A stretch of DNA of 64,000 nucleotides from Chelonobacter sp050613185 (GCF_050613185.1 NZ_CP192511.1:186001-250000), one strand, 5' to 3'; shown: positions 16,844 to 26,027, counted from the stretch's first letter. A program made the numbers and translations. Notes: generated by a model not told the origin, from the sequence alone.

Positions 16844-18127
16844 ATGACTGTCATCTTTTTGTTTATTTGCCTGTTCGCCCTGATGTTGATCGGCGTTCCG
16901 GTCGCAGTGGCGTTGGGCTTGTCCGGTTCCTTGATTATTATTTTTTTCAGTCAGGATTCGATCAGCTCGGTCGCAATCAAACTGTTCGAAACCTCGGAAC
17001 ACTACACCCTGCTTGCGATTCCGTTCTTCCTATTGGCGGGCGCTTTTATGACCACCGGTGGCGTGGCGCGCCGTTTAATCGATTTTGCCAATGCCACCGT
17101 CGGACATATCCGCGGCGGCTTGGCGATTGCTTCGGTATTGGCGTGTATGCTGTTTGCCGCGCTTTCCGGATCCAGTCCCGCCACCGTTGCCGCGGTCGGG
17201 TCGATTGCGATTGCCGGCATGGTACGCTCCGGTTATCCCATGGAGTTTGGCACCGGAATTATTTGTAATGCCGGCACATTAGGGATCTTAATCCCGCCCT
17301 CGATCGTCATGGTGGTTTATGCCGCGGCAACCGAAAGCTCGGTCGGTCGCTTGTTTATGGCGGGGGTTGTTCCGGGGTTGTTACTGGGCGGCGCACTAAT
17401 GGTGGCGATCTACATTGTCGCACGGGTTAAAAACCTGCCGGCATTACCACGTGCCTCGGTGAAAGAATGGTTTAGTTCCGCCCGCAAAGCCTTATGGGGC
17501 TTGATTTTAATGGTGATTATTTTAGGCGGTATTTACAGCGGCGCTTTCACGCCGACCGAAGCCGCCGCCGTCGCCGCGGTCTATTCTTTCTTTGTTGCGG
17601 TGTTTGTGTATAAAGACATCAAACTGAAAGAATGCCCGAAAGTGCTGTTGGAAGCCGGCAAACTCAGTATTATGCTGATGTTCATCATCGCCAATGCGAT
17701 GTTGTTCGCCCACGTGCTGACGACTGAGCAGATTCCGCAGCAACTGACCGCACTTGTGGTGGAAATGGATCTGCAACCGTGGCAGTTTCTGATCGTGGTG
17801 AATATCGTCTTGTTAATTGCCGGGGCATTTATGGAACCCTCGGCGATTATCCTGATTTTGGTGCCGATTCTGTTCCCGATTGCAATGCAGTTAGGCATTG
17901 ATCCGATTCACTTGGGGATTATCATGGTGGTGAATATGGAAATCGGCATGATCACGCCGCCGGTCGGGTTAAACCTGTTTGTCGCCTCCGCCATCACCGG
18001 TTTAAGCCTGCCGCAAGTGATTAAAACCGCAACGCCATGGTTATTACTGATGTTGGGCTTCCTCATCGCCATCACCTATATTCCGGCGATTTCACTTTCG
18101 TTGCCGAATTGGATCGGTGCAATGTAA
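16844..18127 (+). CDS. dctM: TRAP transporter large permease subunit DctM
   Basis: A 427-residue inner-membrane protein with about twelve hydrophobic segments and the DctM family hallmarks LSGSSPATVAAVGSIAIAGM (about 107-126), GTLGILIPPSIVMVVYA (about 144-160) and GMITPPVGLNLFVASA (about 367-382). It forms the sodium-coupled translocation pathway. AAGGAG precedes the ATG. It completes the dctPQM operon and converges on asmA across a hairpin. Confidence 0.94.
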   Translation: MTVIFLFICLFALMLIGVPVAVALGLSGSLIIIFFSQDSISSVAIKLFETSEHYTLLAIPFFLLAGAFMTTGGVARRLIDFANATVGHIRGGLAIASVLACMLFAALSGSSPATVAAVGSIAIAGMVRSGYPMEFGTGIICNAGTLGILIPPSIVMVVYAAATESSVGRLFMAGVVPGLLLGGALMVAIYIVARVKNLPALPRASVKEWFSSARKALWGLILMVIILGGIYSGAFTPTEAAAVAAVYSFFVAVFVYKDIKLKECPKVLLEAGKLSIMLMFIIANAMLFAHVLTTEQIPQQLTALVVEMDLQPWQFLIVVNIVLLIAGAFMEPSAIILILVPILFPIAMQLGIDPIHLGIIMVVNMEIGMITPPVGLNLFVASAITGLSLPQVIKTATPWLLLMLGFLIAITYIPAISLSLPNWIGAM

Positions 18128-18140
18128 GCATGATATAAGG

Positions 18141-18196
18141 CAAAAAAACCGCACTTTGCTTGATGATAATCATCACAGCAAAGCGCGGTTCAATTT
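18141..18196. terminator. Terminator built from an inverted uptake-signal pair, dctM/asmA
   Basis: AACCGCACTTTGCT (18147-18160) pairs with AGCAAAGCGCGGTT (18177-18190), with one mismatch. The left arm carries a perfect uptake signal and the right arm a one-base variant. It lies between two convergent genes. Confidence 0.72.
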
Positions 18197-18217
18197 AGAT
18201 TTTCTTTTCCAGCCCGC

Positions 18218-19516
18218 TTACTCTTTTTCCTGCAATTTTTCTTTCAACAACCGTTTCAGTTGATTGCCCAATTTTTTATCAATGCTAATCCGGTATTGCG
18301 GCGAACGGCATGGGCCAAACAAGCTGACCGGCAATTGGTATTGGGAATAGCCCGCCAGAGTCGGCGACAGCCGCAACTCCAAACGGCAAGTGAAATCGGT
18401 CAGGTTCATCTCGCCTTTGCCGCTTAAATTCAAATCCTCGCCCTGCGCTTGGATCTGTTTCATTCGCAAGCGATTATCCGCCCAATTCAGATCCAAATCT
18501 ATCTGCTTAAACGGGGTGGCAATGCGATCGGCATATTGCTTCGCCCCTTGGCGAATCGGGTAATATTGGCTAATCATTTCCAGTAGGTTCAAGCCGTTAA
18601 GTGCGGTATCTCTGGCACGCAAACGTAAGTCACCCTGATACAACACGCCTTGCTCAAACAGTGCGTTGCCGTCAAAATCCGCCGTGCCGTCTAACAATTC
18701 CGGCAGTTGTAAAAATGCCAGCCAAGGTTGCAACGCCAAGCCTCTCGCTTTTAATTGCAATCGGTTTGCGTTATTTTGCCGTACAGCCTGAACGTGCAAA
18801 CTACCCTGTGCTTGGCGCAATACCAACTGCAAGTGCGGTTTCTGCGTCACTTGCGCGGGCAAAGCATAATGCAAGACCGCACTTTGAATATTTAACTGAT
18901 TTAATCTTGCCTGTTGTAACGTCAGTTGCCACGAATTTTGTTGTTCAGACAACGAAACTTTTTCCGCCATAAACCGCAACCTGCGGTTGTTCAAAAAATA
19001 GTCCTCTGCCATCTCGGCGTTCAGCTCGGTTTGGTATAACTCGATTCCATTCGGGAAACGCTGCGCCACCGCACTTAACCGCCATTCATCTTGCCGCCGG
19101 TTTTGCGCGGTTAAATCCACTTTCGCCGCTTGGTAATTCGGAGCAATCTCGCTCAAGACAAGCGTTAAATCGGCGAATTGCAACTGCTGTGCCGAATACA
19201 CATTGCCACCGCTGAGCTGTACTTGTTTTACTTTCGGGGAAAAGGTGAGTAATGACCGCCAACCGAATTGCAATTCGACTTGTTGCGCCGAAAATTGCCA
19301 ATCCTGATAGTGATATTGCGCTTGTTTTAACTGCAGTGTCGGCGAGGGAAAATAATTCAATTGCGCTTGTTGAAATTGAAAATCAGGCAATCGGCGCAAT
19401 TCAGCGGTGATTTTTCGTTCAAATGTGCCAAGCTGATAATAGGTTAAAAACGACAGTGAGGCAGTTCCAAGCAGAACCGGATACAGCACCCGCCGCTTCC
19501 ACCATGGCTGCCCCAT
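18218..19516 (-). CDS. asmA: AsmA-family protein, short form
   Basis: A 432-residue protein with one N-terminal membrane helix (about residues 10-27) and a long periplasmic part rich in alternating beta strands. C-terminal features such as LPELLDGTADFDGNALF and LNLSGKGEMNLTDFTCRLELRL match AsmA. AsmA-like proteins are thought to bridge the periplasm and move phospholipids to the outer membrane. It is third after udk and dcd, exactly as in E. coli, which supports the call. It is about 185 residues shorter than E. coli AsmA (617), with no sign of a broken frame. The start is 6 bases after the dcd stop. Confidence 0.8.
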   Translation of the reverse strand: MGQPWWKRRVLYPVLLGTASLSFLTYYQLGTFERKITAELRRLPDFQFQQAQLNYFPSPTLQLKQAQYHYQDWQFSAQQVELQFGWRSLLTFSPKVKQVQLSGGNVYSAQQLQFADLTLVLSEIAPNYQAAKVDLTAQNRRQDEWRLSAVAQRFPNGIELYQTELNAEMAEDYFLNNRRLRFMAEKVSLSEQQNSWQLTLQQARLNQLNIQSAVLHYALPAQVTQKPHLQLVLRQAQGSLHVQAVRQNNANRLQLKARGLALQPWLAFLQLPELLDGTADFDGNALFEQGVLYQGDLRLRARDTALNGLNLLEMISQYYPIRQGAKQYADRIATPFKQIDLDLNWADNRLRMKQIQAQGEDLNLSGKGEMNLTDFTCRLELRLSPTLAGYSQYQLPVSLFGPCRSPQYRISIDKKLGNQLKRLLKEKLQEKE

Positions 19517-19522
19517 CGCGCT

Positions 19523-20104
19523 TTAGTCCTCGTTGATACGGCTGGCGACCGCACCTTGCTGATTTTTGTACTTGGCGTTGCTACGGCTGTTGTACGGGCG
19601 TGCCGCTTCGCCGCTTAAAATTTCAAAACTCAACGCACCAATCGTCATTTTCGGGCGCAATGCCAACGGCAATTTACCGGAGTTGAAGAATTCCAACACG
19701 ATTTTGCCTTCCCAGCCCGGATCGATCCGGTGGGCAGTCACGTGCACCATCAGCCCCAAACGCGCCAAGGAAGAACGCCCGTCCAGCCAGCCGATCACAT
19801 TTGCCGGCAGTTTGACCGATTCGTAGGTGGTCGCCAATGCCAAGACGCCCGGGTGCAGGAAAAAAGCTTCATCGTCATTCAATACGATCTCTTCGCTCAT
19901 CACGCGCTCCAACTGGGCGGAGATTTCCGAGCGTTCGCCGCTCAAATCAATATAAGGCGCGTTGTATTCACGAAACACGCGGAAAGAATTGCCCAAACGC
20001 ACATCAACGGTTGCGCCGTTGATTTTGTCATTGCTCGGACGCGGTTCAAGCGCAATAATGCCTTGATCCAAATAGGTTTCAATATCACGATCACATAATC
20101 TCAT
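19523..20104 (-). CDS. dcd: dCTP deaminase
   Basis: Deaminates dCTP to dUTP, the main source of dUMP for thymidylate synthesis in enteric-type bacteria. The 193-residue length equals that of E. coli Dcd. Conserved parts are NGATVDVRLGNSF, the substrate-binding DGRSSLARLGL (about 109-119), and EFFNSG with the catalytic Glu at about residue 137. It lies 10 bases after udk and 6 before asmA in one operon. Confidence 0.97.
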   Translation of the reverse strand: MRLCDRDIETYLDQGIIALEPRPSNDKINGATVDVRLGNSFRVFREYNAPYIDLSGERSEISAQLERVMSEEIVLNDDEAFFLHPGVLALATTYESVKLPANVIGWLDGRSSLARLGLMVHVTAHRIDPGWEGKIVLEFFNSGKLPLALRPKMTIGALSFEILSGEAARPYNSRSNAKYKNQQGAVASRINED

Positions 20105-20114
20105 GCCGTTTCCC

Positions 20115-20777
20115 CTATTTTTGTTTTAACATTTGTAGAATTTGTGCTTTTAAGATATTGATCGCAATGCGGTTTTTTCCACCGCGCGGCACGATGATAT
20201 CAGCAAACTGTTTTGACGGCTGAATAAACTGCAAGAACATCGGGCGCACGGTTTTGCGGTATTGCGACACCACCGATTCCAAACTTCTGCCACGTTCCTG
20301 CATATCACGCTGCAAACGGCGGATAAAGCAAATGTCCAGCGGCGCATCGACGAAAATCGACGCACTCAATTCATTGCGCAAACGTTCGTCGGTCAGCAAT
20401 AAAATCCCTTCCAGAATAATCACCCGGCGCGGCGCAAATTCGCGGCTGTTGGCGGTGCGGGTGTGTTCAACATAGCTGTATTCCGGCACTTGAATGGTTT
20501 CGCCGCGTTTTAACTGTTGCAAATGCGCCACCAACAGATCGTGATCCATCGAATTCGGGTGGTCGTAATTGGTTTCGATCCGCTGTTCAAACGACAGATG
20601 GCTTTGGTCTTTATAATAGGAATCCTCGGAAATAATCCCGATGTCGCCGCCGCCCACTTCTTCGCATAATTCTTTATGAATGGTGGAGGCGATCAGGCTT
20701 TTGCCGGAGGCAGACGCGCCGGCAATCGCAATAATAATGGTATTATTTGCACTGTTCTGAGTTGTTGAATCTGGCAT
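20115..20777 (-). CDS. udk: Uridine/cytidine kinase
   Basis: Phosphorylates uridine and cytidine in nucleoside salvage. The 220-residue protein has the P-loop GASASGKS (about residues 19-26), the conserved SEDSYYKDQSHLS and YDHPNSMDHDLL substrate segments, and TVRPMFLQFIQPSKQFADIIVPRGG near the end. I chose the ATG at 20777 (MPDSTTQN) because AAGGA lies 7 bases upstream and the length fits; an upstream in-frame start would add five residues. First gene of udk-dcd-asmA. Confidence 0.96.
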   Translation of the reverse strand: MPDSTTQNSANNTIIIAIAGASASGKSLIASTIHKELCEEVGGGDIGIISEDSYYKDQSHLSFEQRIETNYDHPNSMDHDLLVAHLQQLKRGETIQVPEYSYVEHTRTANSREFAPRRVIILEGILLLTDERLRNELSASIFVDAPLDICFIRRLQRDMQERGRSLESVVSQYRKTVRPMFLQFIQPSKQFADIIVPRGGKNRIAINILKAQILQMLKQK

Positions 20778-20842
20778 AATCAATCCTTGCAATGAATTTG
20801 GGCAAGTATAACAAGATTTCGCTGCTTACGCACCTGTGCAAA

Positions 20843-21841
20843 TCAGGCGTAAACCGCATAGACTTTAAATTTCGTGCTTTTCGCCAGCACGCGATGTGCG
20901 CCAAAATGGCGATCCAACAATTCCGGATAAGGCAAAAACGCATTCGCTACGATACGCAACTCCCCGCCTTGATTTAAAAACCATTTTGCTTGTGAAATCA
21001 AGGTTTCCACCGCGCGATAGGCGGTGTCAATGCCGTCGTGGAATGGCGGATTGGAGATGATCAAATCGAATTTGCCGCTCAAATCGGAAAACACATCGCT
21101 GGCGACCACCTTGCCTTGTAACTGATTTTGTTGCAAAGTGCGGTTCGCCGACGCAATCGCCATCGCATGAATATCGCTCATCACCAGCTCAATCGCCGGA
21201 TTTTGCCGTTTTAAATAACCGCCGATCACGCCTGCGCCACAGCCCAAATCCAGCACTCGTCCCCGCAGTTTTTGTTGCAAGCTCGACAACAACAGTGCCG
21301 TTCCCTGATCCAATTCGCCGGCACTAAATACGCCCGGCAAGCTATGTACGCGCAAATCGGCTAATTGCGGATGCCGATATTGTTTCCAGTAGCTTTCCAG
21401 TTCAAAGTGCGGTTTATGTTGTAATTCAAAATGATACAGCCCGCAACGGCGCGCCGAATCAATTTTGTGAATCTTGCCGAACGGTTGCAGCATTTTCTCC
21501 GCCGAACGCACCCCGCAACGGTTTTCGCCGATAATCAACAGCGATTGTCCCAGTGGGGCTTGCGCCAGCATTTGCATGAGCTGAAATTGCATTTCCTGCT
21601 TGTTTTTACCCCAATAATAGACCATCAGATCCGCCTGATGACGGTTTTCAAGCGCAAAATCCGCCGCAACCGCACTTTGCGCCTTGCGCACATAATCATA
21701 ATAGCTGCTGACCACTTGCAACGAACGGCTGTTTTTCAGTTGGCTAGGGAAAAGATCGTGCAGATTGCCGGCAAACAGCACCGATTTATCGTCAAAAAAA
21801 GGAAGGTGGCGTTGCAAAACTTGGCTTTCGACTGAAATCAC
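20843..21841 (-). CDS. rsmC: 16S rRNA m2G1207 methyltransferase RsmC
   Basis: A 332-residue protein made of two related methyltransferase-like domains. The N-terminal half (GENRCGVRSAEKML near residue 120) assists folding and RNA recognition. The catalytic C-terminal half has the AdoMet-binding VLDLGCGAGVIGGYL (about 195-209) and the base-methylating motif NPPFHDG (about 262-268). It modifies G1207 of 16S rRNA. The start codon is GTG, with AGGA six bases before. It is divergent from holD-rimI, as in E. coli. Confidence 0.95.
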   Translation of the reverse strand: MISVESQVLQRHLPFFDDKSVLFAGNLHDLFPSQLKNSRSLQVVSSYYDYVRKAQSAVAADFALENRHQADLMVYYWGKNKQEMQFQLMQMLAQAPLGQSLLIIGENRCGVRSAEKMLQPFGKIHKIDSARRCGLYHFELQHKPHFELESYWKQYRHPQLADLRVHSLPGVFSAGELDQGTALLLSSLQQKLRGRVLDLGCGAGVIGGYLKRQNPAIELVMSDIHAMAIASANRTLQQNQLQGKVVASDVFSDLSGKFDLIISNPPFHDGIDTAYRAVETLISQAKWFLNQGGELRIVANAFLPYPELLDRHFGAHRVLAKSTKFKVYAVYA

Positions 21842-21914
21842 TATAAATCCTGAGGGTTATTGGTTAAAATCGTCGCTCATTATAATACAGATTTCGCATT
21901 TCACGAGGATTATT

Positions 21915-22337
21915 ATGCCTGCACGCCGCGCGCGCTTGTTGCAACAAATGGGCATCGACCAATGGACATTGCGCCGTCCGCAAGCGTTAAAAGGCGCGGC
22001 GGCGATTGCCGTGGCGGAAAATATCAAATTGCTGTTAGTCAGCGAGCAATCGCCCGCCGACAGCTTGCTGGCGGATTTGTATCGCGCACTCGGCATTCGG
22101 GCGGCGCAATGCTTAATCATCAACAGCGAACAACTTAACCGCCTGAAAATCACGCATTCGCCCGCGCTGTGGCTGGTCGGGGAAACGCCCGAATTATCCG
22201 GGCAAACGCAAACCGCACTTCAAGCCCTGCCGCACATTCAAACTGACGACTGGCAAACCCTGCTGCAAAATCCACAAGCCAAACGCCGTCTGTGGCAGCA
22301 GTTGCAACAATTCCAACTACAGGATGACGGCTCATGA
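21915..22337 (+). CDS. holD: DNA polymerase III psi subunit
   Basis: A 140-residue protein matching HolD: R-R-LQQMGIDQWTLRRPQALKGAAAIAV at the N-terminus is the chi-binding and fold-defining stretch. Psi links the clamp loader to chi and single-strand-binding protein. GAGG sits seven bases before the ATG. The open frame extends 50 codons upstream but that part overlaps rsmC and does not match the family. It overlaps rimI by four bases (ATGA), the same holD-rimI pair as in E. coli. Confidence 0.9.
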   Translation: MPARRARLLQQMGIDQWTLRRPQALKGAAAIAVAENIKLLLVSEQSPADSLLADLYRALGIRAAQCLIINSEQLNRLKITHSPALWLVGETPELSGQTQTALQALPHIQTDDWQTLLQNPQAKRRLWQQLQQFQLQDDGS

Positions 22338-22777
22338 TTGAGATTTTAGCGCTGCAAAGCACGGATTTTGAGCGCGCCTACCAAATCGAACGGCAAGCGC
22401 ATATCACGCCGTGGTCAAAAGGCACGTTGCTGAATAATCAAGGCGAGCGTTATCTGAATTTAAAATTGCTGCAAGACGGAAAATTAGTCGGTTTCGCCAT
22501 TTGCCAAACGGTGTTGGACGAAGCCACCTTGTTTAATATCGCAATCGATCCCGCCTATCAGCAACAAGGCTTGGGAGAAAAGTTACTGCAACATTTAATC
22601 ACCGAATTAAGGCAAAGTGCGGTATTGACTCTCTGGCTGGAGGTGCGCCAATCCAACCTTGCTGCACAAAAACTGTATGACCGCTTGGGCTTTAATCTGG
22701 TCACCCAACGCAAAAACTACTACCCCGCCGCCGACGGCAAACGCGAAAATGCGCTGGTGATGGCGTTGTATTTGTAA
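22334..22777 (+). CDS. rimI: Ribosomal protein S18 N-alpha-acetyltransferase RimI
   Basis: A 147-residue GNAT acetyltransferase. The acetyl-CoA loop is QQQGLGEKLL (about residues 76-85), preceded by the beta strand ATLFNIAIDP. The C-terminal EVRQSNLAAQKLYDRLGF with NYYPA is diagnostic of RimI. It acetylates the N-terminus of ribosomal protein S18. Translationally coupled to holD through a four-base overlap. Confidence 0.95.
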   Translation: MIEILALQSTDFERAYQIERQAHITPWSKGTLLNNQGERYLNLKLLQDGKLVGFAICQTVLDEATLFNIAIDPAYQQQGLGEKLLQHLITELRQSAVLTLWLEVRQSNLAAQKLYDRLGFNLVTQRKNYYPAADGKRENALVMALYL

Positions 22778-22790
22778 AGCAAGCAACAAA

Positions 22791-22830
22791 AAAGCCGTTT
22801 TTAAACAATAGGTTGTTTAAAAAACGGCTT
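22791..22830. terminator. Bidirectional terminator between rimI and yjdM
   Basis: AAGCCGTTTTTAAACAA / TTGTTTAAAAAACGGCTT form a stem of about 17 base pairs with a four-base loop. A residues stand on the left and T on the right, between convergent genes. Confidence 0.88.
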
Positions 22831-22854
22831 TCAACTATAAATACTAAAGTGCGG

Positions 22855-23190
22855 TTAGGCTTTCTTCAAAAACTCGGATTTTAGCGCCAAGCTCACGCCG
22901 TCGATTTTGCAATCGACATTGTGATCGGAATCAACCAAGCGGATATTTTTCGCTTTGCTGCCTTTTTTCAACACGAGAGATGAGCCTTTCACTTTTAAAT
23001 CTTTGATTAAAATCACGGAATCGCCGTCTTGCAGTTGGTTTCCGTTGCTGTCTTTGACGATAAACTCCTCGCTGCCGTCGTCAGTTTCTTCGCCGTTCCA
23101 TTCGTTGCCGCAATCCGGGCAGACAAATTGAATGGTGTCGTGATAAACATATTCGCCGTTACATTTCGGGCAATTTGGCATTTGTTCCAC
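22855..23190 (-). CDS. yjdM: Zinc-ribbon protein YjdM (PhnA family)
   Basis: A 111-residue protein with an N-terminal zinc ribbon (C7-x2-C10 and C24-x2-C27) and a C-terminal PhnA domain (IVKDSNGNQLQDGDSVILIKDLKVKGSS ... NIRLVDSDHNVDCKIDG). It matches E. coli YjdM, once called PhnA because it is near the phosphonate operon there. It does not have the phosphonoacetate hydrolase activity that the name suggests, and its role is unknown. An alternative start lies at the fourth codon. Confidence 0.9.
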   Translation of the reverse strand: MEQMPNCPKCNGEYVYHDTIQFVCPDCGNEWNGEETDDGSEEFIVKDSNGNQLQDGDSVILIKDLKVKGSSLVLKKGSKAKNIRLVDSDHNVDCKIDGVSLALKSEFLKKA

Positions 23191-23302
23191 TCTTTTTTCC
23201 TCTTCATGGTTTCCGCTTAAAAAATTCGCGCGCAGTATAGCATAAAAAACGCGCCGTGCCGAAGCACAACGCGTTTGCTTTTCGATTGATAAAAAGTGCG
23301 GT

Positions 23303-23566
23303 TTAAGCTACGACACCAAATTTCTCTTTGATGATCGCTTCAAAATCGGTGCAACCGCCGATTGGCTGCTCGTCAATGAAGATTTGCGGCACGGTTTGCA
23401 CTTCTTTGCCGACGGATTTAGACAAATCCGCTTTGCTGATACCTTCGGCGATAATATCAACATAGCGATATTCGAAATCATCGCGGGTGTTTTGCAGTTT
23501 TTCGGCTAACGCTTTTGCACGTACGCAATAAGGACAGCCCGGACGGCCAAAAATAACGGTAAACAT
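23303..23566 (-). CDS. grxA: Glutaredoxin 1
   Basis: An 87-residue glutaredoxin with active site C11-P-Y-C14 (GRPGCPYCVRAK), the conserved TVPQIF cis-proline loop and the GGCTDF glutathione-binding turn. It reduces disulfides, including those of ribonucleotide reductase, using glutathione. I chose the ATG at 23566, preceded by AGGAG, because it gives the standard length; the open frame runs 29 codons further. It is divergent from nfsA, as in the E. coli grxA/nfsA/rimK region. Confidence 0.95.
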   Translation of the reverse strand: MFTVIFGRPGCPYCVRAKALAEKLQNTRDDFEYRYVDIIAEGISKADLSKSVGKEVQTVPQIFIDEQPIGGCTDFEAIIKEKFGVVA

Positions 23567-23723
23567 AGGAGCTCCTGTTTCATGGTAAATAACTGTTTTA
23601 AGCCGATCCATTCTAGCCGATCCGCCGGCAAATAAGAAAAGATTTTTCTGCATTAATGTGATTGGTGTAATATATCAAGCCATCACATTCATTTATTCCG
23701 TGTTATTGATTGGAGATTCCCGT

Positions 23724-24458
23724 ATGAGCCGACAGCCGACTACATCAAGCACCGTTGCAACCGCACTTGCCCACCGCTCTATCCGTAAATTCACCCAACA
23801 AGCGATTGCCGCCGAAACCGTACAAACCTTAATCGAATGCGCCCGCGCCGCTTCAACCTCGAATCATCTGCAATGCGTTTCGATTATTCGAATTACCGAT
23901 AACGCCGTGCGTGAGCAAATGAAATACTACGCTTCCGATCAACAATATGTTGCGGACGCAGCGGAATTTTGGGTGTTTTGCATTGATTTCCAGCGCCACC
24001 ACCAAATTCTGCCGGAGGCGCAGACCGATTACAGCGAAGTGTTGCTGATCGGCAGTGTCGATGTCGGCATTATGGCGCAAAATGTGCTGTTAAGCGCCGA
24101 ATCACTCGGTTTAGGCGGAGTGTATATCGGCTCGATTCGTAATAAAATACAAGAGGTTGGAGAGCTGTTGCAGTTACCGCAGCATGTGATCCCGTTAGTC
24201 GGTTTATGCCTGGGCTATCCCGATCAAGATCCGCCGTTGAAACCGCGTTTACCCGGTGCGGTTTTGCTCAGTGAAAACCGTTACCAAGCGCTCGATCCGT
24301 CGTTATTGCAAGATTATGACCGCCAAGTCGCCGACTATTATTGGCAGCGCAGCCAAACCGACATGGATTGGTCGCGCAATGTGATGAAAACCCTCGGCAA
24401 ACCGGTGCGTCCACACGTTTTGGGCTATCTGCAACGGCAGGGTTTTGCCAAAAAATAG
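23724..24458 (+). CDS. nfsA: Oxygen-insensitive NADPH nitroreductase NfsA
   Basis: A 244-residue FMN-dependent nitroreductase. HRSIRKFTQQAI near residue 17 is the FMN phosphate-binding motif. The conserved ARAASTSNHLQ segment, the central GLGGVYIGSIRN and the LGYPDQDPPLKPRLP stretch are typical of NfsA rather than NfsB. It reduces nitroaromatics and quinones by two electrons. I used the ATG at 23724 after GGAG; earlier in-frame codons have no ribosome site. It is followed 12 bases later by rimK, the E. coli order. Confidence 0.93.
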   Translation: MSRQPTTSSTVATALAHRSIRKFTQQAIAAETVQTLIECARAASTSNHLQCVSIIRITDNAVREQMKYYASDQQYVADAAEFWVFCIDFQRHHQILPEAQTDYSEVLLIGSVDVGIMAQNVLLSAESLGLGGVYIGSIRNKIQEVGELLQLPQHVIPLVGLCLGYPDQDPPLKPRLPGAVLLSENRYQALDPSLLQDYDRQVADYYWQRSQTDMDWSRNVMKTLGKPVRPHVLGYLQRQGFAKK

Positions 24459-24470
24459 CGGAGATCGGCG

Positions 24471-25388
24471 ATGAAACTGTTAATGCTGTGTCGCGAACCG
24501 CGCTTATATAGCTGCCAACGCTTGCTGGAGGCGGCGGAAAGTTGCGGACATACGTTGGATATTATCGATCCGAATCGTTGTTTGTTAAAACTGGATCAGG
24601 AGCAATCGCGCCAATTCAAAATTTATTACCAAGTGCGGTTTGATCAAACGCCGTATTTATTGCCCGATTATGACGCGGTGATCCCGCGTTTCGGTTCGGG
24701 CAGCACGGCGATGGGCTGTGCGCTGTTGCGCCATTTTGAAGCGATGGATGTGCCCTGTTTAAACGGCTCGCAAGCCTTTTTGAATGCGCGTGACAAATGG
24801 CACAGCTTGATGTTGTTGCAACAACAGGACATCGCCGTGCCGCCGAGCGCATTATGCGGCAATGAATTCGATGCCAAGTATGCGGTCGGTCAAATTGCCT
24901 CGCCGACGATTTTAAAAACCCTGTCCGGTTCGCAAGGGATCGGCGTGATGTTGGCGGAAAAACGGCAAAGTGCGGTCAGTATTTTAGAAACCCTGAAGCA
25001 AGCCAATATCGCCTCGCTGCTGCAAGATTTTATCCACGAAGCCAACGGTTCGGATATCCGCTGTTTCGTGATCGGCAACAACATCATCGCCAGTATGCAA
25101 CGCAGCGGGCAGAACGGGGAATTTCGCGCCAATGCACATCGCGGCGGGCAGGCGCAGCCAGTCCAATTAAGCGAACGGGAAAAAACCTTGGCGCTGCAAT
25201 CGGTGCAAACCTTAGGGCTTGATATTGCCGGGGTGGATATTATCCGCTCCAATCAAGGCCCGATGATTTTGGAAGTCAATGCCAGTCCGGGCTTAGAACT
25301 GATTGAAAAAACCAGTAAAATCGACATCGCACTGCAAATGATCGCCTATTTGGAAAAACAGATTTTGTCGGCAACGGTTGATCAATAA
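24471..25388 (+). CDS. rimK: Ribosomal protein S6--L-glutamate ligase RimK
   Basis: A 305-residue ATP-grasp enzyme that adds glutamate residues to the C-terminus of ribosomal protein S6. The ATP-grasp fold is seen in ARDKWHSLMLLQQQDIAVPP, the lysine of TILKTLSGSQGIGV (about residues 145-158), FIHEANGSDIRCFVIG, and the metal-binding ILEVNASPGLELIE near residue 265. It forms an operon with nfsA. Confidence 0.94.
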   Translation: MKLLMLCREPRLYSCQRLLEAAESCGHTLDIIDPNRCLLKLDQEQSRQFKIYYQVRFDQTPYLLPDYDAVIPRFGSGSTAMGCALLRHFEAMDVPCLNGSQAFLNARDKWHSLMLLQQQDIAVPPSALCGNEFDAKYAVGQIASPTILKTLSGSQGIGVMLAEKRQSAVSILETLKQANIASLLQDFIHEANGSDIRCFVIGNNIIASMQRSGQNGEFRANAHRGGQAQPVQLSEREKTLALQSVQTLGLDIAGVDIIRSNQGPMILEVNASPGLELIEKTSKIDIALQMIAYLEKQILSATVDQ

Positions 25389-25440
25389 ACATAAATTGTT
25401 TATGGTTATCACCTGACAAGTATTTTATGGGAAATCAAAA

Positions 25441-25983
25441 ATGATTATTTATCTACACGGTTTTGATTGCAATAGTCCGGGGAATCACGAAAAAATCCTA
25501 CAATTGAAATTTATCGATCCCGACGTGCGTTTCGTCACCTACAGCACCTTGCACCCGCGCCACGATATGCAGCATTTGCTGAACGAAGTGCATAAATTGG
25601 TGAATGAGAGCAAAGATCCCGCGCCGCTGATTTGCGGTGTCGGCTTAGGCGGCTACTGGGCGGAGCGAATCGGTTTCTTATGCCGCATTAAACAAGCGAT
25701 TTTCAATCCGAATCTGTTTCCCTATGAAAATATGCAGGGCAAAATCGACCGTCCGGAAGAATACCAAGACATCGCCACCAAATGCGTGGAGCATTTCCGT
25801 GAAAAAAACCGCCAACGCTGTTTGGTGTTCTTATCAAAAGAGGACGGCATTTTAGATTCGCAACGCAGCGCCGACACGCTTTCGCCGTTCTATGACATTG
25901 TTTGGGACGAAAACGAAAGCCATAAATTCAAGAAAATCTCACAACATTTACAACGCATCGCCGAATTTAAAAAGCAGGCTTAA
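25441..25983 (+). CDS. ycfP: YcfP-family alpha/beta-hydrolase-like protein
   Basis: A 180-residue UPF0227 protein nearly identical in layout to E. coli YcfP: MIIYLHGFDCNSPGNHEK at the start, NPNLFPYENMQGKIDRPEEYQDIATKCV in the middle, and WDENESHKFKKI with a possible catalytic His. The nucleophile elbow reads GVGLGGY, where an esterase would have GxSxG; E. coli YcfP has the same change. Hydrolase activity is therefore doubtful, and the role is unknown. Confidence 0.92.
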   Translation: MIIYLHGFDCNSPGNHEKILQLKFIDPDVRFVTYSTLHPRHDMQHLLNEVHKLVNESKDPAPLICGVGLGGYWAERIGFLCRIKQAIFNPNLFPYENMQGKIDRPEEYQDIATKCVEHFREKNRQRCLVFLSKEDGILDSQRSADTLSPFYDIVWDENESHKFKKISQHLQRIAEFKKQA

Positions 25984-25988
25984 ACACG

Positions 25989-26011
25989 AAAGTGCGGTTG
26001 AACCGCACTTT
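25989..26011. terminator. Inverted uptake-signal pair between ycfP and yaeR
   Basis: AAAGTGCGGTT-g-AACCGCACTTT is a perfect palindrome around one base, made of two opposed uptake signals between convergent genes. The RNA hairpin could help terminate both transcripts, though the loop must open by a few bases. Confidence 0.6.
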
Positions 26012-26027
26012 GTTGCCAACGAATAGC

